A stretch of DNA of 10,275 bases from Desulfobacterales bacterium (GCA_030145015.1 JAQYWI010000186.1:1-10275), one strand, 5' to 3'; counted from the first letter of the stretch, positions 1 to 6,272 are shown. Translations and numbers: made by a program. Notes: a model not told the origin generated them from the sequence alone.

Positions 1-63
1 GCCAACAATTACTCCGTTGCAGAACCCTTTGACGTACCCTCACAGGTGCTCGATCAAATTTAA
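1..63 (+). CDS. C-terminal end of an unidentified protein (partial)
   Basis: Frame 1 is open from the window edge to a TAA at 61-63 and gives 20 residues ending in VLDQI. A stable hairpin follows five bases after the stop, as expected at the end of a gene. The tail is too short to assign a family. It carries no membrane segment, cysteine motif or charged tail. The next gene is more than 400 bases away, so this gene probably ends its own transcription unit. Confidence 0.6.
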   Translation, partial: ANNYSVAEPFDVPSQVLDQI

Positions 64-67
64 GCTA

Positions 68-101
68 CATCCGGCCCCAACCTGATGGTTGGGGCCGGAT
101 G
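68..101 (+). terminator. 15-bp perfect hairpin after the first gene
   Basis: Arms 68-82 and 87-101 are perfect inverted complements, GC-rich, with a four-base TGAT loop. The hairpin begins five bases after the stop codon. The bases after it are AT-rich (CTAATAAATTT) but contain no true T-run, so it may act as a processing or stabilising hairpin, or as a weak intrinsic terminator. Confidence 0.6.
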
Positions 102-105
102 CTAA

Positions 106-151
106 TAAATTTAGAAATTTTACAATTAGCGCATTGATTTTTCTAAATTTA
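106..151. repeat. 12-bp perfect AT-rich inverted repeat
   Basis: TAAATTTAGAAA at 106-117 is mirrored exactly by TTTCTAAATTTA at 140-151, with a 22-base spacer. It sits just after the terminator-like hairpin. It could be a second, AT-rich hairpin or a protein-binding dyad. No function can be assigned. Confidence 0.45.
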
Positions 152-336
152 AGATCGTCCGACACCTCCACTTCCGGCGGGTGCACTTAAGGTGCGGCTG
201 TAATTTCATTTCTACTTTAGTCGAATTTATTGTATTTATTGATACAATAATCCCAAGAATTTAGACCTGCTTGCCTTAACCCGGTCCTAAAGTCCCCTTC
301 GTATCAACCTTGACTTTCAATCCATTTTTAATTAAT
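152..336. other. Gene-free gap with a 9-bp dyad
   Basis: No coding frame here has a credible start and ribosome site. A 9-bp perfect inverted repeat, TTATTGTAT at 227-235 and ATACAATAA at 242-250, has a 6-base spacer and could be an operator. A TTGACT at 309-314 lacks a good -10 partner. The rest is featureless to my reading. Confidence 0.4.
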
Positions 337-406
337 GCTCACGCAAAGCCGCTGAGTCGCAAAGATTTTAATTTAATGCAAAAAGCGCTTTGCGTCTTTG
401 TGAGAG
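337..406. repeat. Intergenic inverted repeat built on a GCAAAG unit
   Basis: The left arm has CTCACGCAAAG (338-348) and GTCGCAAAG (356-364, read as TCGCAAAG). The right arm has CTTTGCG (388-394) and CTTTGTGAG (396-404), the same unit inverted. The centre contains the palindrome AAAGCGCTTT. The overlapping 60-codon open frame from 310 has no ribosome site and is best read as non-coding repeat. Similar CTCACGCAAAGACGCAAAG-type elements are, from memory, common between genes in Desulfobacterales. Confidence 0.5.
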
Positions 407-475
407 AATTTAAACTTCTGACACGCATTTCCTTGCCCGCGGGCATAACGCGGCTGCGTTGTTTGGCAAAAAAAC

Positions 476-482
476 GAAGGGA
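476..482 (+). promoter_or_regulatory. Ribosome binding site for the cysteine hydrolase
   Basis: GAAGGGA lies six bases before the ATG at 489. It decides that start over the in-frame TTG at 459, which would add ten residues (MFGKKTKGFS) that do not resemble the family's N-terminus. Confidence 0.6.
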
Positions 483-488
483 TTCAGC

Positions 489-1076
489 ATGAACCAACAC
501 CGTAATAAAACCCCGGCGCTTTTAATCATCGATATGGTTAAGGATAATTTTGTTGAAAGCCGTAATCTGCCGGTTACACCTTTTGCCAGAGCGGCCGTCG
601 AACCCCTTAATAAATTGATTGATGTGTTTCGGGGTCAAAAGTGGCCGATCGTTTTTTCCACCGATGCATTTCATGAAGATGATTTTATTTTCAAAGGGCG
701 CATGCACCCGCACTCATTATCCGGTACCGAGGGTGCTGAGGTCGTGGATGAATTGAATATGCAGGCCGAGGATCTGTGGCTGCCGAAACCCAGATTTTCG
801 GCCTTTTTTAATACCGGTTTGGAAGAATGGTTACGGGAGAAAGGCGTGGGTCTTTGTGCCGTAGGCGGCATTACGACTCATTTTTGTGTTCTGACCACTG
901 TTCTGGATGCGATTTGTCATGATTTTCAGGCGGTATTGCTTGAGGATTGTTCGGCAGCCGTTTCAAAACAGGTGCACGAACAGACCCTGGACAGCTACCG
1001 GCGCAATGCCCTTTATCCACTGTTACGAGTAGCCAAATCCACAGATCTGATTGGCGAACTCTTGGGAAAATCATAA
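489..1076 (+). CDS. Cysteine hydrolase, nicotinamidase/isochorismatase family
   Basis: A 195-residue cytosolic hydrolase, close to the usual 180-220 for the family. The catalytic triad is visible: Asp15 in LLIIDMVKDNF, Lys100 in WLPKPRFSAF, and nucleophile Cys133 in GGITTHFCV, which also carries the family's cis-peptide motif. Asp59, His62 and the HPHSLSGTEGAE stretch (73-84) resemble the metal site and GTPGAEF signature of nicotinamidases. A nicotinamide-type amidase (nicotinamide to nicotinate plus ammonia, NAD salvage) is therefore the best guess. Family members also hydrolyse isochorismate, N-carbamoyl amines and similar substrates, so the substrate is not proven. It stands alone: no gene lies within 400 bases upstream, and it converges on pspC across a hairpin-forming repeat. 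Confidence 0.85.
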   Translation: MNQHRNKTPALLIIDMVKDNFVESRNLPVTPFARAAVEPLNKLIDVFRGQKWPIVFSTDAFHEDDFIFKGRMHPHSLSGTEGAEVVDELNMQAEDLWLPKPRFSAFFNTGLEEWLREKGVGLCAVGGITTHFCVLTTVLDAICHDFQAVLLEDCSAAVSKQVHEQTLDSYRRNALYPLLRVAKSTDLIGELLGKS

Positions 1077-1107
1077 TAAATCAATCAGGAAAGCACTAGG
1101 GCTGGGA

Positions 1108-1177
1108 GGCAATTAAAGCTCGTAGCTGTTAGCTTTTACTATGAGCCATGAGCTATCAGCTATGAGCTAATATTGCC
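1108..1177. repeat. 27-bp imperfect inverted repeat with AGCTATGAGCT units
   Basis: Arms 1108-1134 and 1151-1177 pair at 22 of 27 positions around a 16-base loop. Both arms are made of variants of an AGCT-(A/C)(T/G)-(A/T)GCT unit, such as AGCTCGTAGCTGTTAGCT on the left and AGCTATCAGCTATGAGCT on the right. The loop itself contains ATGAGC twice. It lies in the gap between convergent genes (cysteine hydrolase and pspC) and may serve as a bidirectional terminator. Bases 1178-1229 show nothing further. Confidence 0.6.
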
Positions 1178-1229
1178 TGCCGGCAAATTTTGTGCGTTCG
1201 TGATTAATTATTTGTTCTGGTTCGCTCGG

Positions 1230-1616
1230 TTAGCTATTGTTGAGGCGGTTTTCCCAATCGTATTCGGCTGAAGTCACGATATGCTCCATTCGCTGGATGC
1301 GGCGCTGCAGGTTTTCATATCTCCTTTTTAATCGCTGAACGGCTCCCTGCCTCGAGTAGGTATAGCTGTCATAAAATTCTTTTTCGGCGGAGTTTTTAAT
1401 CGGAATTACCGGTTTGGGTTTCATTAATAGGGCCGCCAGCAGGTACAACCCGATGGCCGGGAAAAAGCCGGCGACAATTAAAAGAATTATGGCGATCATT
1501 CTGGTCCAGAAAACTGAGAAATCAAAATGCTCGGCCAACCCTTTGCATACCCCCAGAATAATGCCGTTGCGCGAGCGGTAGATCCCTTTGCGGTAAAGCC
1601 GGGTATACCTATTCAT
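1230..1616 (-). CDS. pspC: PspC-domain membrane protein, envelope-stress sensor
   Basis: A 128-residue inner-membrane protein. The PspC domain runs from about residue 4 to 68, with the typical RLYRKGIYRSRNGIILGVCKGLAEHF opening (positions 5-30; key residues YR, GVC, GLA) followed by a hydrophobic segment at about 38-65. The tail (about 84-128) is charged and helical, and its RMEHIVTSAEYDW matches the RMExxVTS tail of enterobacterial PspC. PspC with PspB senses inner-membrane stress and draws PspA away from PspF. The start overlaps the end of pspB by eight bases (ATGAATAG), which implies translational coupling, and AAAGGA lies upstream within pspB. The gene ends in the order A-B-C; no pspD or pspE follows. 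Confidence 0.9.
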   Translation of the reverse strand: MNRYTRLYRKGIYRSRNGIILGVCKGLAEHFDFSVFWTRMIAIILLIVAGFFPAIGLYLLAALLMKPKPVIPIKNSAEKEFYDSYTYSRQGAVQRLKRRYENLQRRIQRMEHIVTSAEYDWENRLNNS

Positions 1617-1869
1617 GGCTTGGTTTCCTTTCTTTTGTGCTTTTCGGTTTTTCTTGATCCAACAGGATGGTCTCCAAAGCCTCGACGCGTTCTTCCATGC
1701 GCGAAAGCCCCTTATAAATCTCCTGGATCATTTTGGCTTCCTCGGCTTGATCGCCTGCGGATTGACCACCGCGAAGGAATTTGATGGCCAAAAGAATCGC
1801 CCCCGGGATGATGGCTAGTGCAAGCACGATACTTCCGAATACAATGGCTACGATGATGACTTCTTTCAT
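1609..1869 (-). CDS. pspB: PspB-like membrane protein
   Basis: An 86-residue protein with one N-terminal membrane helix (about residues 4-30, ending LLAIKFLRGG) and a charged helical cytoplasmic tail (about 45-75: MIQEIYKGLSRMEERVEALE). That tail matches the E. coli PspB pattern, in which a leucine-zipper-like segment ends in RIxxLExIL; here it is RVEALETILLD. E. coli PspB is about 74 residues, so this one has a slightly longer Lys/Pro-rich end. It acts with PspC as sensor and PspA recruiter. The ribosome site is weak (AGGG well upstream of ATG). It lies about 146 bases after pspA, with a candidate promoter between them. Assignment rests on topology, tail motif and position between pspA and pspC. 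Confidence 0.82.
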   Translation of the reverse strand: MKEVIIVAIVFGSIVLALAIIPGAILLAIKFLRGGQSAGDQAEEAKMIQEIYKGLSRMEERVEALETILLDQEKPKSTKERKPSHE

Positions 1870-1941
1870 TTTGGACTTTACCCTGGCTGCATTATTTTAA
1901 TTTAAATGAACCGGTGACTCCGCTTCCAAATTCTGGCAAAG

Positions 1942-1970
1942 GTTATAAGATTATCTTGTAAGTCGATCAA
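1942..1970 (-). promoter_or_regulatory. Candidate sigma-70 promoter for pspBC
   Basis: On the minus strand, TTGATC (1965-1970) and TATAAC (1942-1947) are separated by exactly 17 bases, a four-of-six and a five-of-six match to the sigma-70 consensus. Transcription would start near 1935, about 65 bases before pspB. It could supply PspB and PspC independently of the stress-induced pspA promoter. AT-rich sequence produces such matches by chance. Confidence 0.35.
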
Positions 1971-2015
1971 TAAAAATTTCGAATATCAGAATCTCAATCC
2001 GATATCGATCGGTTT

Positions 2016-2699
2016 TTAATCAATAGAATGCGTTCCATCCTGCTTTGAAGCCGGTGTTTTCATAGCTTGCAATTCTTTTTCGATTTCTTCGTCCACGCCC
2101 AGGCTGTCGAATTCCGCCTCCAGAACAGATTGTTTGCCGAAATTAACGAGATCGGCTTCAGCTTCCATGCGTTCGATACGGTTCTCAAGTTCATCGAATT
2201 TGAACATTGCATCGGAACTGTCGACCCGGCGGATCTCTTCCTGGGCCTGTCTTTTTCGATTGGCATGAATATGGCGCTGGACAAGCAAACGCTGTTTGTC
2301 GCGGGCCGATTTTAATTTATCTTCAAGCTGACGAATATCGTCCTGATATTGCTCGATGAGAAGATCGTGTTCGGTCAGCTCATTTTCAAGGCTTTCAATC
2401 CGGCGGGTATACCGGCGTTTTTCAACCAGTGCTTCGCGGGCCAAATCGTCTCTTCCTTTTTTAACAGCCAGTTCGGCCTTTTCTTCCCAGTAATGGATCT
2501 GATCGTGCAGCGTATCCAATTGGCGTTGAACTTTCTTGCCGCTGGCCATTGTTCCGGCGCAGGCCGCCTTGATTTCAACAAGTGTATCCTCCATCTCTCT
2601 GATCATCAGCTTGATCAATTTTTCGGGATCTTCAGCTTTATCGAGAATGGCATTAATGTTGGAGCTAATGATATCACGAAAACGTGTAAAAATACCCAT
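2016..2699 (-). CDS. pspA: Phage shock protein A (PspA/IM30 family)
   Basis: A 227-residue peripheral membrane protein, close to the 222 of E. coli PspA. It opens with the amphipathic MGIFTRFRDIISSNINAILD helix, followed by the EDPEKLIKLMIREMEDTLVEIK signature (residues 23-44; key residues DPEK, MIREME). A continuous coiled coil then runs to about residue 190, as expected of this ESCRT-III-like fold. Uninduced PspA binds and inhibits PspF; under membrane stress it moves to the membrane and forms stabilising oligomers. A strong ribosome site, GGGAGG at 2705-2710, lies five bases before the ATG. It is transcribed from the sigma-54 promoter at 2801-2816 and is the first gene of the psp unit. Confidence 0.95.
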   Translation of the reverse strand: MGIFTRFRDIISSNINAILDKAEDPEKLIKLMIREMEDTLVEIKAACAGTMASGKKVQRQLDTLHDQIHYWEEKAELAVKKGRDDLAREALVEKRRYTRRIESLENELTEHDLLIEQYQDDIRQLEDKLKSARDKQRLLVQRHIHANRKRQAQEEIRRVDSSDAMFKFDELENRIERMEAEADLVNFGKQSVLEAEFDSLGVDEEIEKELQAMKTPASKQDGTHSID

Positions 2700-2800
2700 G
2701 GTGACCTCCCTGTCTGGAAATTAACGCCCGAGTTGCGCGTATAACGCTCAATTCGGTGTTAATTGTTATCTGTTAAAAAATAACGAATAACTTCCAATTC

Positions 2801-2816
2801 AGCATAAATTGTGCCA
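2801..2816 (-). promoter_or_regulatory. Sigma-54 (-24/-12) promoter of pspA
   Basis: Read on the minus strand the site is TGGCACAATTTATGCT: a perfect TGGCAC -24 element and TGC in the -12 element, with the required GG-N10-GC spacing. The start of transcription would be near 2790, leaving a leader of about 90 bases before pspA. A divergent sigma-54 activator of the PspF type next to it supports the call. Confidence 0.8.
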
Positions 2817-2823
2817 TCAGTAG

Positions 2824-2867
2824 ATTTTATTATAACTATTTGAAATTATATCAGATTATAATAAAAT
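2824..2867. repeat. 12-bp perfect inverted repeat in the psp control region
   Basis: ATTTTATTATAA (2824-2835) is mirrored exactly by TTATAATAAAAT (2856-2867) with a 20-base spacer. It lies 34-77 bases upstream of the predicted pspA start and flanks the IHF-like site. It may help DNA bending or be a protein-binding dyad. It is AT-only, so the match is less telling than its length suggests. Confidence 0.45.
2833..2845 (-). promoter_or_regulatory. Candidate IHF site
   Basis: On the minus strand TTTCAAATAGTTA matches the IHF consensus WATCAANNNNTTR at all but one defined position. It sits about 43-55 bases upstream of the predicted pspA start, between the sigma-54 promoter and the presumed enhancer, as IHF does at E. 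coli pspA. Confidence 0.4.
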
Positions 2868-2874
2868 AGAATTA

Positions 2875-2902
2875 TTGACATATGAGTAAAAAATGCTAAT
2901 AT
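2875..2902 (+). promoter_or_regulatory. Sigma-70 promoter of pspF
   Basis: A perfect -35 TTGACA (2875-2880) is followed after 16 bases by TAATAT (2897-2902), or after 17 bases by AATATA. Transcription would start near 2909, leaving a leader of under 30 bases. A TTAGG-type ribosome site at 2922-2926 precedes the ATG at 2938. Confidence 0.6.
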
Positions 2903-2908
2903 ATAGCA
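2894..2908. promoter_or_regulatory. Dyad over the pspF -10, candidate PspF enhancer site
   Basis: TGCTA (2894-2898) and TAGCA (2904-2908) form a dyad with a 5-base AT spacer. It lies about 104-118 bases upstream of the predicted pspA start, a normal enhancer distance, and covers the pspF -10 element. In E. coli the PspF enhancer overlaps the pspF promoter and mediates autorepression; the same arrangement is inferred here. Confidence 0.4.
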
Positions 2909-2937
2909 ATATAAACTATGTTTAGGTTAAATTAGCC

Positions 2938-4005
2938 ATGAAACAGTCGATCACATCAAAGCAAAAAGGTCTGAGTTCCAGTACCGCAGCGGTCATCAGC
3001 GAGGCTCTGGGTCAGTCGGAGCTGTTTTTGGAGTTTCAGGAACGGTTATCACAGGTAGCTCCGATTAATCGGCCGGTGCTGTTAATCGGGGAGAGAGGTA
3101 CGGGAAAGGAGCTGGCCGCGGCGCGGCTGCACTATCTTTCAAATCGATGGCAGGCCCCGATGGTAGCGCTGAACTGTGCGGCCCTGTCGCCGTCTTTAAT
3201 CGAGTCGGAGTTGTTTGGTTATGAAAAAGGCGCATTTACCGGCGCTCTGCAACGCAGATTCGGCAGATTCGAGTCTGCCGATCGCGGGACGCTGTTTTTG
3301 GACGAAATCGGAAGTATTCCGATGGAAGTTCAGGAAAAAATTTTAAGGGTGGTGGAATATAACGTCTTTGAGCGGGTCGGCAGTTCGGAAAGTATTGAGG
3401 TGGATGTCCGCATCATCGCCGCTACCAACGCCGATTTAAACGATCTGGTCCGCAAAAACCTATTCAAACCGGATTTGCTGGATCGGCTTTCTTTTGAAGT
3501 TTTATTTCTGCCGCCGTTACGAGAGCGAAAAGAGGATATTACCCTGCTTGCCGGTCACTTTGCCGGAAGGATGGCGCTGGAACTGGGCCGGAATGAAATT
3601 CCGGTTTTCAGCGATGAAGCCGTCGAATCGCTGGAGAAGCACCCCTGGCCCGGAAATATCCGGGAGCTAAAAAATGTGATCGAACGTGCGGTCTATCGGT
3701 CTGATGCTGTAACCATTACCGATATCGACTTTCACCCCTTTCATTCGCCCTATGAAAATCCCGCCCGCCCCGTATCAATAAAGACCCCTTCGATAGAAAT
3801 GACGCCTGCTGATGCGAACCTCCGGCTGAACCAGCCCCTGAAGGAGGCGGTCTGGCAGTTGAAAATCAAAATGCTGGAAGCGGCGTTACGCAAAGCAAAG
3901 TTCAATCAGAAAAAAGCCGCCCGGATTTTAGGGCTGACCTATCATCAATTTCGGGGCTTGTATCGCCAGTATAAAACGGCGAATGATGTCACGATTTCCG
4001 TTTAA
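2938..4005 (+). CDS. pspF: PspF, sigma-54 activator of the phage-shock genes
   Basis: A 355-residue AAA+ enhancer-binding protein (E. coli PspF is about 325). It starts almost directly with the ATPase domain, as PspF does, with no receiver, GAF or PAS domain. Visible motifs are Walker A GERGTGKE (51-58), ESELFGYEKGAFTGA with the sigma-54-contacting GAFTGA loop at 98-103, Walker B GTLFLDEIG (117-125), sensor I AATN (161-164), the DLLDRLSF arginine region (179-186) and WPGNIRELKNVIERAVYR (237-254). A Fis-type helix-turn-helix closes the protein (323-345, NQKKAARILGLTYHQFR), nearly identical to the E. coli one. It is divergent from pspA and should be held inactive by PspA. It ends 122 bases before the convergent flavoenzyme gene. 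Confidence 0.95.
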   Translation: MKQSITSKQKGLSSSTAAVISEALGQSELFLEFQERLSQVAPINRPVLLIGERGTGKELAAARLHYLSNRWQAPMVALNCAALSPSLIESELFGYEKGAFTGALQRRFGRFESADRGTLFLDEIGSIPMEVQEKILRVVEYNVFERVGSSESIEVDVRIIAATNADLNDLVRKNLFKPDLLDRLSFEVLFLPPLRERKEDITLLAGHFAGRMALELGRNEIPVFSDEAVESLEKHPWPGNIRELKNVIERAVYRSDAVTITDIDFHPFHSPYENPARPVSIKTPSIEMTPADANLRLNQPLKEAVWQLKIKMLEAALRKAKFNQKKAARILGLTYHQFRGLYRQYKTANDVTISV

Positions 4006-4056
4006 CATTCGAGCATTTTAAGGTGGCTCACAACCAATCTGTTGGGTGTTAGATAA

Positions 4057-4108
4057 CGAGTACGAGGACGAGTACGATACAGAAGGACACTTGTTTCTCT
4101 CGTCCTCG
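4057..4108. repeat. CGAG-TACGAG repeat with 10-bp inverted arms
   Basis: CGAGTACGA occurs at 4057-4065 and again at 4069-4077, a 12-base period. CGAGGACGAG at 4063-4072 is mirrored exactly by CTCGTCCTCG at 4099-4108. It lies between the convergent pspF and flavoenzyme genes and could act as a two-way terminator, although no long T-run is present. A separate small stem, CGATCT/AGATCG, sits at about 4107-4124. Confidence 0.5.
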
Positions 4109-4127
4109 ATCTCTTTTCAGATCGCCT

Positions 4128-6044
4128 TTATATTGAGCGGCCGAGGACGGCACCCTCATAGATCGCTTCCTTGGCACTGCGGGTTTCGAGGCAGTCACCG
4201 ATCCGGTGGGTTTCGTAACCGAGGGATTTGACTTTCGGGTAGAGGTGGTTGCACGGTCGGGTGCCGGTGGCCAAAATTACCCTTTCGGCCTCGATCAATA
4301 TTTCGGTATCATCGCTACGGGCTATGACAGCACCTTCGCGTTCGATTCTCACCAAGCGAGTTTCAGTCAATATTTTTACACCGTGTTCCTTTAGCCGGGT
4401 GAGTAAAATCTTTTTGGTCATGGTTTCAAGGCCTTCTCCGATTTCGGCAAGCATTTCCACCACCCTGACACGACAGCCATATTCGGTCAGATACAGGGCC
4501 AATTCCAATCCGGTTGCCCCGCCGCCGATGATCACCGCGTGCTTAAAGGACGGAGGGGTTCCGTCTAATACATTTTCATAAGTCAGTACAACGGATCTGT
4601 CGATACCGTCTACCGGCGGAATCAGCGGCAGTGATCCGGTGGCCAGAACGACGACATCCGGATTTAGCGCCTGGATGTCTTGGGTTGTGACCTCATGGTT
4701 GAGATGACAGGTCACGCCGAATTTTTCGATTTGTTTTTCTTGAAATTTGATCAGGCTGCGCAATTCTTGCTTGTGGCCCGGTATGCTGCCTGGCAAAAGT
4801 TGTCCGCCCAGGTCACCCCGTTTTTCATAAACATGGACATCATGGCCGCGCTTGGCCGCCACCCAGGCTACATTCAAACCGCCGGGCCCTCCGCCGACGA
4901 CCATTATTTTTTTGGGTTTGCGGGTGGGTACCAGGGTCATTTCTTTTTCGCGGCCCAGCGTGGGATTGACCAGGCACTCAATCCGGCCATTGCGGAAGAT
5001 GGACTCCATGCACGCGTTGCAGGCGATGCAGGTCCGAATTTCATCCAGCCGCCCCTCCCTGGCTTTGTTGGGCATCTCCGGATCGGCTAAAAGTCCCCGA
5101 CCCATGCACACCAGGTCAGCCTGTTTTTTTTCCAGAATCGCATTGGCGATCAACGGGTCGTTTATCCGGCCGACGGTCATCACCGGAATGTTCAGGGCTT
5201 CTTTAACCCTTGCGGCGGATTCTACCAGGCAGGCTTTTTCCATAAACATGGGCTGGCTGATCCATTCCGTTGTAATATCGTTACCGGCTGAAACCTGGAC
5301 AATGTCGATGCCGGCCTTTTCTAAAAGCTTTAAAATCTTAATGCTTTCGGGGACCGTCAGCCCGTCCGGCAAGAATTCCTGGGCACTGATTTTAAAGGAC
5401 AGGGGGAATTGCGGTCCGAGGCGCATGCGGACGGTCTCGACGATCTCAAGCGCAATTCGGCTGCGGCCGACAATATCTCCACCGTATTCATCCTCGCGCT
5501 TATTGCTCACTTTTGATAAAAACTGGTTTATCAGATAACCATGAGCGCCGTGGATTTCGATCAGCTCAAATCCGGCCTGCTTTGCGCGTTTGGCAGCAGC
5601 ACCGAATTTTTGAACAATTTCTTGAATCCCTTCGGTTGTCAGGGGCTCCACTTCCCCCCCGATAGTGGGGCAGGGAATCGAAGAAGGTGCCAGGGGCTTT
5701 CGTTTGATGACGTTAATCGATGTTTGCCGTCCACTGTGGTGAATTTGAATGGCCGGAACCGATCCTTCAGATTTCAAAACCGCTGCAATCTTTGAAAGGC
5801 CCTCGATAAAACGGTCATCATAAATCCTTGCCTGATGTTTTGAAACCAGGCCTTCCGGTGAAACCGCGTGGGCTTCCGTTATGATCATTGCCGGTCCGCC
5901 GGCCGCCCGCCGCCGGTAATGCTCAACCGTAGCATCTGAAATAGAACCATCTTCTTCGATTAAAAAAGATGCCAGGCCGGGCATGACGATTCTATTTTTC
6001 AATTGAATGTTTTTGATCGAAAAAGGTGAAAACAGCGGCTGCAT
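4128..6044 (-). CDS. FMN/4Fe-4S/FAD oxidoreductase, 2,4-dienoyl-CoA reductase/TMADH type
   Basis: A 638-residue protein of the FadH/trimethylamine dehydrogenase/2-enoate reductase architecture. The N-terminal old-yellow-enzyme barrel (about 1-335) shows LKNRIVMPG (16-23), IQIHHSGRQ (99-107), IEIHGAHGYLINQFLS (162-177), YGGDIVGRSR (187-196) and MGRGLLADPE (314-323). The 4Fe-4S cysteines are Cys339, 342, 345 and 357 (C-x2-C-x2-C-x11-C). A dinucleotide domain follows, with VVGGGPGG (382-389), then a nested NAD(P)H fold, IIGGGATGLE (505-514), whose strand ends in VVE (Glu530), favouring NADH. It probably reduces an enoyl/dienoyl-CoA or other activated double bond in the cytosol; the substrate is not shown. 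The ATG at 6044 is chosen for its GAGGA site. The longer frame begins at a TTG with no such site. Confidence 0.88.
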   Translation of the reverse strand: MQPLFSPFSIKNIQLKNRIVMPGLASFLIEEDGSISDATVEHYRRRAAGGPAMIITEAHAVSPEGLVSKHQARIYDDRFIEGLSKIAAVLKSEGSVPAIQIHHSGRQTSINVIKRKPLAPSSIPCPTIGGEVEPLTTEGIQEIVQKFGAAAKRAKQAGFELIEIHGAHGYLINQFLSKVSNKREDEYGGDIVGRSRIALEIVETVRMRLGPQFPLSFKISAQEFLPDGLTVPESIKILKLLEKAGIDIVQVSAGNDITTEWISQPMFMEKACLVESAARVKEALNIPVMTVGRINDPLIANAILEKKQADLVCMGRGLLADPEMPNKAREGRLDEIRTCIACNACMESIFRNGRIECLVNPTLGREKEMTLVPTRKPKKIMVVGGGPGGLNVAWVAAKRGHDVHVYEKRGDLGGQLLPGSIPGHKQELRSLIKFQEKQIEKFGVTCHLNHEVTTQDIQALNPDVVVLATGSLPLIPPVDGIDRSVVLTYENVLDGTPPSFKHAVIIGGGATGLELALYLTEYGCRVRVVEMLAEIGEGLETMTKKILLTRLKEHGVKILTETRLVRIEREGAVIARSDDTEILIEAERVILATGTRPCNHLYPKVKSLGYETHRIGDCLETRSAKEAIYEGAVLGRSI

Positions 6045-6049
6045 TTGGG

Positions 6050-6054
6050 TCCTC
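6050..6054 (-). promoter_or_regulatory. Ribosome binding site fixing the flavoenzyme start
   Basis: GAGGA on the minus strand lies five bases before the ATG at 6044-6042. It favours this start over the in-frame TTG at 6107, and the protein then begins at MQPLFSPF, the normal start of the barrel. Confidence 0.65.
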
Positions 6055-6094
6055 ACTGGAGCGCTTGACGTCCTGGAACGTTTTTTCCTATAAT

Positions 6095-6126
6095 CCCTTG
6101 AATCCAAGGGAACGCTTCGGATTATA
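6095..6126 (-). promoter_or_regulatory. Candidate promoter and operator dyad of the flavoenzyme gene
   Basis: On the minus strand a perfect TATAAT lies at 6121-6126, but the -35 position (about 6144-6149, AAATAA) is poor. Just downstream, CCCTTG (6095-6100) and CAAGGG (6105-6110) form a perfect dyad with a 4-base centre, placed where a repressor could block the promoter. Both assignments are tentative. Confidence 0.3.
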
Positions 6127-6248
6127 ACTATTTGAATACCATGTTATTTTCCATTGCGCAACGATAGGCCTTTTTGATAAAGCCATAGAACCGTTGACTA
6201 AAAATTCGAAAATTCAGCCTTGATAATCGGATAAAACCGATATTCTCC

Positions 6249-6272
6249 AAAACCCGGTTTTAAACAGGGAGG
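6249..6272 (+). promoter_or_regulatory. rmuC leader: small palindrome and distant ribosome site
   Basis: AAAACC-C-GGTTTT (6249-6261) is a near-perfect palindrome directly ahead of GGGAGG (6267-6272). The ribosome site is strong, but 13 bases separate it from the ATG at 6286, longer than the usual 5-9. No in-frame ATG, GTG or TTG lies closer. The remainder of the gap between the divergent genes (6127-6248) shows no convincing promoter. Confidence 0.4.

Noticed and set aside
337..406. CRISPR-like array
   Set aside because: The units are short, degenerate and inverted rather than regularly spaced identical direct repeats, and no cas genes are present. The same applies to the other arrays in the window.
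459..488. TTG start adding ten residues to the cysteine hydrolase
   Set aside because: The ATG at 489 has a well-spaced GAAGGGA site and begins just before the conserved LLIID strand.
310..492. 60-codon plus-strand open frame
   Set aside because: It lies over an inverted-repeat element, has no ribosome binding site, and overlaps the start of the cysteine hydrolase.
1998..2017. CCGAT-ATCG-ATCGG stem followed by five T residues as a plus-strand terminator
   Set aside because: The stem is only five base pairs and no plus-strand gene lies just upstream; genes here run on the minus strand.
4852..5538. 228-codon plus-strand open frame opposite the flavoenzyme gene
   Set aside because: It is antisense to a protein with clear FMN-barrel, 4Fe-4S and Rossmann motifs, and its own translation shows no recognisable domain.
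6194..6227. TTGACT and GATAAT as a promoter for rmuC
   Set aside because: The spacer is 22 bases, too long for a sigma-70 promoter, and no better -10 lies at the correct distance.
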